Origin: Lineus longissimus
Lineage: Eukaryota; Nemertea; Pilidiophora; Heteronemertea; Lineidae
Assembly (NCBI RefSeq): GCF_910592395.1
Contig: NC_088314.1
Coordinates: forward strand, 18,325,998-18,389,997
DNA: 64,000 nt
Direction of reading: 5' to 3'
Under the pieces are notes generated by a model. It saw only the letters and a list, made by a program, of their open reading frames with translations. It had not been told where the DNA came from and searched no databases. The position numbers and the translations under genes were made by a program. Positions 1 to 10,000 of the stretch are shown in pieces (positions within the stretch are counted from its first letter, which is position 1; every line of letters starts with the position of its first letter).

Positions 1-703
1 TTGAAACATTCTGTTGTAGTCAAGCAGGTGGGCTGTCCAAATGGCACAATATGTTAAGAAGTACAGGATCAACCGATGATACACACGGACCAGACAATAA
101 AATCAGAATAGTAGAAGTAAAACTGGATACCGTCACTGTAGTTTACAACAATGTCCATCGGTCCCTATTGTTGTGCTGTTGTGTTGCTCTACCGACGCGC
201 GTTTCTGCCCCTCCAGGCTTCTGTGATTCCCATTCTGCCCATCAGTTGACAACGCGGCAACTAAAATATAGCAATTCTTGACTTCTGGGCACTGTTGTTC
301 AAAAGTACAACAATCCCGTTATCCATAACGGTCATGAGTCCTTAAGGATGTTATCTCTTTCAGTTAAACCAATAATGGATTAAGAGAAATTTTCACATTA
401 AAGGGGGACTATAGACAGGAGCAGAGGGGCTAATTTGGCCATCTTCAGGTGACTTATACACACAGTAAGGGCCTGGGTCATGTCAGATTCAGCACTAAAT
501 GTATTCTTCGTACAAGTGTGAATCATTTCGACATACTGTGAGCTGTCAGAGACCCCTATTGGTGACTTCGTGTAACTTTATCTTGCCTGCCTAGCTGCTG
601 CCTATATTGTCCCTTTAAGACTTATCAACTGCGTTAATGCTAACGTTGTTTTGAACAACCTAGCCCTGTTCGTTTTTCTGAGCTTTGCCCCTGTATCTTT
701 ACA
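1..703. other. Intronic sequence upstream of the first visible stabilin-like exon
   Basis: No coding exon was recognised here. Positions about 410-615 belong to a dispersed repeat that recurs at about 28990-29190 (shared text includes 'gagacccctattggtg' and 'aactttatcttg'); a degraded piece lies at about 8440-8500. The short ORF at 51-281 has no family features. The next feature is a MITE that abuts the first exon, so this is probably intron of the gene whose exons start at 1058. Confidence 0.5.
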
Positions 704-1041
704 TTTAAAGGGTAACTCGTGTCAAATTTCACCATATAATGTTTTAGCTGTTTTTGACAAATGACTACGTCACTTTCTCATAAATCGGTAAGGTTTTCGA
801 ATCGAAATGCACATTTTCTAGAAATTGATGGTTTAATCCCGCCCGGACGGCTCGCTTCGATGCCGTTTTCGTTGATGACGTCACAACATGAACATTTTCG
901 CGGTCGCGGTGGTTTACATTCAGCGATTTTATAATAAATCTAATCAAAAATGGAAAATTTGAGCTTCACATTTGTGATCAACAATTAAAAACGGACGTAT
1001 TTCCGCAAAGTTGTAAATCACATCATAGTATCACTTTAAAA
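704..1041 (-). mobile_element. MITE family A, copy A1 (about 338 bp)
   Basis: Non-autonomous DNA-transposon-like element. Its ends are TTTAAAGGGTAACTC and the imperfect inverse AGTATCACTTTAAA. The same sequence recurs, in the opposite orientation, at 10051-10380 and 36070-36406, with a partial copy at 10381-10557. Each full copy contains a spurious ORF of about 60 codons in the same place, which is a by-product of copying and not a gene. The interior has a full CRE-type TGACGTCA. The 3' end lies 16 bp before the splice acceptor of the exon at 1058. TTAA or TTTAAA ends suggest a piggyBac-like target preference, but this is inference. Confidence 0.8.
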
Positions 1042-1057
1042 CCATTCTAATTTCCAG

Positions 1058-4000
1058 AATACCGGCTTCATAAACCAGATCGATAACTTGGAGGAGGACT
1101 TCACACTGTTTGTTCCAGATAATGAAGCTTTTGCCAATCAACAATTAAATATGGTAAGCAGATTCCGTGACTTCTTCATCTTCTTCTATTTATAGCCCTC
1201 GTACGAGAGTCGAATTTGTTCCACTCACTAGCACTTTACCAACTTACCCGGTGATAATCTCAATCCTAAAGTTTCCTTCTTTTAAGGATGGATAAATGCA
1301 CACTGTTGCTTGTACAGTGGAACTTTCCTTAGTGGACACCTCTCCATTAAGGACACCATTTCTATTAAGGACAACTTCTCTATCAACAATTATAGATTCT
1401 TTAATCCGTACTTGCTATTAGGGACACTAGTTTTGGTCCCATGTTCGTAGTTTCCATTCAATTTGACCTCTCTAATCCGGACACCTCTCTATTAAGGACA
1501 GCACTTGTCAGTCCCAAGGGTGTCCTTAATATGGAGGCTCTACTGTATACTTTGTGTAACCTATACATGTACCTACATGATATGTTATATCCTTTTCATT
1601 TTTATAACAATCATGTGTGTTCTAATTTGTCTCATTAAATCCATTTGAGTGTAATTTTTGTCGCACTCGCACCAATTGCACGAATGCACTATTGTTGTTT
1701 TTTGTATTTGAAATCGTATACTGCTATACGAAATAAACATTAATAATAATTGTGGGAAGAGAAATTGCATGGTATTTGTTACCAAATCATGTGGTGTGTC
1801 ACTAAAAGTGATCTTTTCCCTAACTTCCAGAGTATGCGCTATCTGTCGTCGTATGCCATCGGCGAGCTGTTGACTTCCCAGATGTTCAGCAACAATAAAC
1901 GGTCCGAGACACTGCTGGGGGGGAAGTTTAAGATTACCTGGAAGAAGACGTTGAAACAGGTAAGTCGTCAAATGTCAGTCAAAGGGACAATTTGGACATG
2001 CGATATGTTGGGTTTTTTTTCTTTATTACACGGAAGACAATAGTCGTACTTCCACCTATCAAATCCCCGTGTCTTTTGCGCTTACACCTATGAATTGCCG
2101 TGTCTAAATAGACCCGTGTGTCAAATCCCTGTGTCTATTAGTCCCATCGAGCTCGATGGGGCTAATCGGGGGCTAATTAAGACCCGTGTTCAACACGGGT
2201 TTTTTGGTAGGTGGAACCTGATCATGAAGAGACACGGCAATTGCAAGTTCTACGATCCGGCGACATATGGCGCGGTGTAGTTGCCTGGGTATTGCGATGC
2301 GAAATTCCCCTCCAACGGGAAAGAAACACAGGAGAGCTCCCTACCTACAGCGCACCTGTCGCCGGGGCTATTAACCATTATCTAACACCACTGATAGGTG
2401 TAAGTGCGCCCCGGGTTTTTTGACACACGGCGAGGACACGGGTCTTGAAAAAACACGAGGTTTTATGATAGGTGGAACTACGACTAATGTCAGTCTGAGT
2501 ACTGAACCAAGATTTGGGGTGAAAACAACAAAGTCTTGTTGATTGAGAGGGAATTACGTTTTCTTGATATTTTGAAGAATTACTGCCAAACCAGCATTGA
2601 TATAAACATTTAGCTTTAACATCTATCAGATTATGTATCTATCATCAATATCCCGCATTTTCAGCGTTATATCATGCACAGTTTGCGGATGCAGACCACT
2701 TTAAAAATACCTTGTACCCAGGTCTTACAGGCTTTTCAGTCCTATACATTCATGTTCATGGATGGTCATATGGACCCTGGATCCAAGGCCCCTTTTTCAG
2801 GTTGATGGCAGAATTTGGCAAAAATTTACCAAATGTTTGAAAAACCATGAAGCGGTTTGAATTTTGAGCTGATTTTTGCATGCAGCATCTGTACGACATC
2901 AACAACTACATTGGCAGTGTTTTATTGGTTCTGACATGTCTAGATATCAATTATAACAATATATATAATTTGTATAATTTTTGGATGGAGTTTCAGGGCA
3001 CACACAAGCGATTTTACCTCTCTAATCAGGACACCTCTCTATTAAGGACATCACTTGTCAGTCCTGAGGGTGTCCTTAATAGAGAGGTTCTGCTACAGTT
3101 TCCTTATTGTTGCATCACTATTTCAGTTGGCAGTTAATGACGCAGATGTTAAACAGCAAGACTTGATGGTGGATGGTGGAGTCGTGCACGTTATTGGTGG
3201 CCTCTTTGAGCCAACACTCAACCAATGCGATAAAAGAAATTTGATTAAGGAGAAGGTGAGCTATCTATGAGAGGAATGGGAGGTAGCTATCTATCAGGGG
3301 AATGGGGGTACCCATAGCTATCTCCGGGGAATGGGGGTACGTACAGCTATCTATGAATAGGGGTATCCATAGCTATCTTTGAGGGGGAATGGGGTACCCA
3401 TAGCTATCTATGAGGGGGGAATGGGGTACCCATAGCTATCTTTGAGGGGAATGGGGGTATGTACAGCTATCTATGAATAGGGGTATCCATAGCTATCTTT
3501 GAGGGGGAATGGGGTACCCATAGCTATCTATGAGGGGGGAATGGGGTACCAATAGCTATCTTTGAGGGGAATGGGGGTATGTACAGCTATCTATGAATAG
3601 GGTTACCCATAGCTGTCTATAAAGGGGAAAGGGGGGTACCCATCTTTTTGAGAATGGGCCAGGTACCTACAGCTATCTATGAGAGGGAATGGGGGTACCT
3701 ATACCTAAGTTTACAAGAAACCTTTTCAGACATTTAACCTTTAACCTTGGTATCCCTGTATAGACTGTATATCACTTCCAGTCAGTATGGAGACTATATC
3801 ACTTCCAGACAGTATGGAGACTATATCACTTCCAGTCAGTATGGAGACTATATCACTTCCAGTCAGTATGGAGACTATATCACTTCCAGTCAGTATGGAG
3901 ACTATATCACTTCCAGTCAGTATGGAGACTATATCACTTCCAGTCAGTATGGAGACTATATCACTTCCAGTCAGTATGGAGACTATATCACTTCCAGTCA

Positions 4001-7000
4001 GTATGGAGACTATATCACTTCCAGTCAGTATGGAGACTATATCACTTCCAGTCAGTACGGAGACTATATCAGTTCCAGACAGTACGGAGACTATATCACT
4101 TCCAGTCAGTATGGAGACTATATCACTTCCAGTCAGTATGGAGACTATATCACTTCCAGTCAGTATGGAGACTATATCACTTCCAGTCAGTATGGAGACT
4201 ATATCACTTCCAGTCAGTATGGAGACTATATCACTTCCAGTCAGTATGGAGACTATATCACTTCCAGTCAGTATGGAGACTATATCACTTCCAGTCAGTA
4301 TGGAGACTATATCACTTCCAGTCAGTATGGAGACTATATCACTTCCAGTCAGTATGGAGACTATATCACTTCCAGTCAGTATGGAGACTATATCACTTCC
4401 AGACAGTACGGAGACTATATCACTTCCAGTCAGTACGGAGACTATATCACTTCCAGACAGTACCGAGACTATATCAGTTCCAGTCTGTACAGTGACTACA
4501 AGTATATCAATTCAATAAAATGTTTTTCTCTTTTGTCTTAGGGTATTTGCGAGCCGTGTGCCGGAACCCAAGCCACGTGTCCCAAGGGTTCATGGACACC
4601 AGTCCGCCTAATCCACTTCGCCGATTGCACTTACAATATCACCGCTAGAGGAGTTACGAAAATTAAACACGGATGTTACTCTTTATGTTATAGGTTCGAG
4701 GAGGTAAGAAAATTTAATCCTCTTATTTGCAAATTATCATGCTAAAAACCCATCTTGACCCCCATTCACGCAGCCGGAATGGAGCATCCTGAAGTGAGTC
4801 GAGAGCATCTCTCAAACTGTGGAAAAATTTTATTTTTTTTCTCATCAAATGCCAAATACGTGAATAAACAGAACCAAAGTTAACTTTCTAATTCTTATGA
4901 ATTTCAGGCCAGTGATTGCTGCCCGAGTTTCTATGGACAAGATTGTCGAGTCTGTCCCGGGGGAATTGACTATCCTTGCAATGGCCACGGGAAGTGCGCT
5001 GACAGAATCAGTGGGACGGGACTGTGCACATGTGATGAGAATTACACCGGGGAGGCTTGCGATGTTTGCATCAAGGGGAAGAGAGGGCCGAACTGTAATG
5101 AAAGTAAGACGAGGTCTTTTAGGCCAGATTTACATGGGATGACATAGGATGTCACGGGTTGCACATCATGTGTCACAAGCATGTTTGATCACGTTCGTGG
5201 TCACAAGAGAGTGATATGTGTGAATCATATGTAGCCCGCTCTTTGGAAATGACTGTTCATAGTCACAAGAGAGTTAAGAGTGATATGTGTGAATCATATG
5301 TAGCCCACTCTTTGGAAATGACTATGGTTTGTTCTTATGCCATGAGTGATATATATAACATGTGGTGCGTTTTCACATATTGAGTCAAAAACATATGAGC
5401 AGACTTCACTCAATATTTGGTCTTTAGACTATATTTTGGCAGTTGCACTGTAGGAGGAAAGTTTCTGAATGGAACCCAATTTTGTCCACATGTTCAGCCG
5501 GCAAAATCTAGCTAACTGATCTGCACAGGAGTTGTTAACAGGAGAAGATAGAGGACATTTTCTTGGGTGGTGAAAATACAAAAGTTGGCTAAAACATCCC
5601 GTTTAAATTATTAATATTCCCATCATCTTTTCCAGCCATCTCTTGCAAGAATAACAATGGTTACTGTGACTCGAACGCAATCTGCTCCGGGTCGGACATG
5701 GATGTGGCGTGTCAGTGTCAGGACGGTTTTTACGGCGACGGCAAAAACTGTACGCATTGGTGTGAGGTGAATAATGGCGGCTGTCTGAGTTACGCGTCTT
5801 GTCAATGGAATACTAAGGTAGGATGTGTGAAATGTCCGTTGCAAAAGTTGTGTGTATAGCATTCCGCGAAGATGACGTCACTGCAGCTGCTGCCCTCTAT
5901 TTCCCCAGCGCTGAATTACAGGCAATGTCGGACAAACATGCGGTTTCGTAATGGATTCAGGCTTTCTAACTAGGGCAGTCAGATTCAATCTGGCACATGT
6001 CCGAGTGTTGGAAATACTACATAATTGTTCTGAATATTTCTCTCTCTGACTCTATGGTATCATTCATGCTGAAAACAATGCAGGGTCAAAGATAATTGAC
6101 TTTGAAATAAGCTCAAATGCGTAGAAATAAGTGTCGATGTCCGACTGTCACGTGACTAAAACGTCATCAATATCTTATTCAAATGACCTTGTGAGCTATA
6201 AATAGTAACTTCGCGGAATGCTATTGCTTCTAAACTCTAGCAGTAAAGTTTGGGGAGTGATTAAGAATGCTGTTTTATTTTAACATTGGTGCCTGTCATC
6301 GGCCAGGCAAGGATGACAGTCGGCGCCAATCCGATCGTTTTGCCCTTCACACCCGCAGGATTGACTGCCCCCTCATGTCCAAGTTGTGGCCACCATATCT
6401 ATGAGTTACCTGTAAATCGAGCAGCGTCTTTTACAAAAAAATAGGTTTGCGACATCTGTGCATGTCCTTGTTGATCTAATGGATGAAGTGCCACTTGCCA
6501 CATTGCTGTTTTTCATTTGAAGAATGATATTTTGACTTGGCAATTCCATACCGTGTCAGTGTCATCGAAATTTCATAAGTAATTGCCAAAGTTAGAAATT
6601 TCCACGATACTCATGCGCTAGCAAAAATAGCCTGCAGGAATATCGTTGCTGTTACTTTAGAATAGTCACTGTGACTAATTTATTGATGATGATTAATTTC
6701 GTTTCCAGATGGATTCCGTCGACTGTCACTGTCCGGACAATATGTTTGGCGATGGGAAGGCCTGGTGTAAGCTCTACATCAATGGATGCAAGACGGAAAA
6801 TGGCGGCTGTCATCCTGATGCGATGTGCTCCTTTACACCCCCTACTGGTGAGTCCAAAAAGCTGTGTCGGCCAATAGCAAATAGAAAATGTCGTTTTTTT
6901 ACAGTATTTGCAAGGGAAAATGTCGTTTTTTACAGTATTTGCCATTGCAAAAACGACATTTTCCCTTGCAAATACTGTAAAAAACGACATTTTCTATTTG

Positions 7001-10000
7001 CTATTGGCAGAAATTTCGAAGAAAACCCCAGAATTTTCTGGATTTCAATTTTGGGGGAGGGTTATAAGATTTCCGTTGGATTTTCCCAAAAAATTAGGTT
7101 CTTCGCGAAATTATACCCCAACAAAAATTTGGCACTTTTCAGTAACCTTAATTCGCACTTAACAGTAGATGAATATTGGTCAATTAGTCTGGCCACTAAT
7201 CACTTGACCACCCTGTGGTTGGTTGGTTGGTTTAGTTGAACGATAAAAAATTTAATCATATTTTATTTTATTTTATTACAGAGCAGGACAAGCCTGATGG
7301 CATTGTCACCTGTGAATGCCGCAAAGGTTTTGTCGGTGATGGATTCCAGTGCAATTCCGATATCTACACCACCATTAACTCTCTCCAAACTACCCAGGTC
7401 TTCTCAGAGGTAATTTCATTGAAAGTACTCTCTGTGTTCAGTCAAATGGACAAATAGCTTAGGAGAGAACACCAATTTAAGTTGGCATTAATGAAAAAAC
7501 TTGGTTTGAACAATTAACCTGGTCTAGTTTTTAAAAAGCTGAGTTTGAATGATGACAAAAATCGTTGCAGAAAATTGTCACAATCTTGTTTATATCTTTA
7601 CATTTATATTTACATTTAATATCTTTACATTTATATTTACATTTAATATCTTTACATTTATATTTACATTTAATATCTTTACATTTATATTTACATTTAA
7701 TATCTTTACATTTATATTTACATTTAATATCTTTACATTTATATTTACATTTAATATCTTTACATTTATATTTACATTTAATATCTTTACATTTATATTT
7801 ACATTTAATATCTTTACATTTATATTTACATTTAATATCATTACATTTACATTTACTTCGACTTCAGATGTTGAATAAGAGTAGCAAGTTGGCGCCAGGC
7901 ATACTCGACCTGCTGAACAAGTTACAGAACGACACGCAGGATTATACAATATTTGTTCCTGTCAATTATGTAGCAACAGTAAGTATAACAAGGGCTTCCA
8001 AATAGCATATTTTAGGGCACCAGTACAGTGAGTCTATACCATAGAGCACTGTCTGGCGTCCGTTGTGAATATAATTCACAAAACAGTGGCCTGTTTCTTA
8101 AACGCTTAACTAGTGTGAAATTGAAACTAGGTACACATGACTCTATAGGTCAGATTACCTCCAACACTGAATTTCAGTCTGGACTGATTCTTGACTTGAC
8201 CACAAGGGGGCCAAAACTGAAAACTTCAAAAGTGTGATAGCTCATTTATTACTTATAAAACATTTATGGTAGGTACTCCTTGCAAGGATATGTTACACAT
8301 GGTACACGTTTTTCACACTTTTTAGGTCGCAGAGGTCAAGTGGCGAAAAATTAGATTTTAGATTGTAACTATTGTCCATTTCTTGACCACAGGTGATAAA
8401 AATCTGCTACACAAATCATGACTTGTGCTGAAGTATTGTGAGATAGGAGAGACACCTATGGGGACTTCATGTAACTTAATTTGGCCCACCTGGCACCAAG
8501 ATATAGGCCCCATTTAACAAATTTCTCCTCGGTTTCCAATCTCTTATAACCTCTCCTTCCAGTCGTACACGCGCAATGATATCGCCAACATGATCGTCCC
8601 TCAACGCATCTCTCTGAGCCAGAGCATGAATGAGACGGTCTTCGTGAATATTGCAGGAAAACCGTTAGCAGTTGGCGTAAGATCTGTTAACGATACGGTG
8701 AGTTCTCCATCATTACAAAAGAGGGCGATGTGGTGCTTCTTTGGTGTATGAGACTGTGTCTTTACGCAATAGGAAAATTTCAAATTCTATTTCACAGTTT
8801 CCGAGTAGGCCCTTTAAAGGGGCACACCATGTGTAATTACTGGTAGTCCAGTTAAATAGAAATCCACCATACACAATGCCGTAGTGCAGTTATTATGAAT
8901 ACAAATTTGTTGAAACTTGGCATTCATAGTATTTGTATATCAGTCCACACAACGACAGTGTTGAAATTTTTATTTAGTATGTCTTACAACAATTGGAAAT
9001 TTTTTAATTCAATTACAAATTCTAAATTTTTAACAAACGACGTAGGCCTTTAAGAACGCTAATCAAGCTGATTTATTTTGCAGGAGACTTTCTATGTGAA
9101 TGATGTCACCATCTCCGAGATGAACATTCCAGCAACAAATGGCATCATCCACTTCACAGATAAACCGCTTCTCTTTCCGATCACTGATAATAAGGTAGGT
9201 CTATAGAGCAGGCTATAGAGTAGGCTATAGAGTATGCTATAGAGTATGTTATACAGTAGGCTGCAGAGTAGGTTATAGAGTAGTTGGATGTCATTCTCCA
9301 AGGATTACACCTCCCCCAAGGCAGGATGAGCACTTTCACGTGCCACTATGGTTAGGCACCAATGGGGTTTAGTGGCCAGAGCCTCCATTAGTCTTTGACC
9401 AAAGGTAGAATCAATCGTAAGTTACTGAAAGCAGTTTAGGGTCGGGTGTCTTGCTCAAGGAAACAAACACGAAACAACCATGATCCTTCGAGTCAAACCT
9501 ATGACCTCCTGATCATGAGTCCAGGTCTCTAACCACTCTGTCACTGGTCTCTCTTAAGACTCTGTCAAGAACCCACTTAAAGAATAGCCACCCAGCTTTG
9601 GAGATTTATTTGCTTCTTCAAATGGATTACCAGGTACTATCTGACAGTCCGATAAATTTTTTTTTCAGATCCCAGATTCTCATGGCGTGACGTTCTCTGA
9701 AGATGTAAGTATACTATTTGTCATGTTGAACTGTTTGTGCCTTAAAGGAGTACACTTCATATTTAATCCTCAGTCAGGAAAAGTGTCGTACAGTCATTAT
9801 GCATGCAGCTTTGCTGAAAGTGTGGAAATTGACATGGGTGACTTGTGTTCTGATCTGTAGGCCAATTGGTGGAAATAACGACATGTAGTCACGAATGGGC
9901 AATTATGAAATGTGGCTTCTCCTGTTATTGGTTTGGATTATTGGGTCATATGTGCATTGTGTAACTTTTTTCTTTATATGTGCTGGTGTGTTGAAAAATA

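Noticed and set aside
3747-4541. Long 264-codon ORF with 9-residue repeats
   Set aside because: It is the 27-bp minisatellite inside an intron of the stabilin-like gene; two frames are equally open and it joins no flanking exon.
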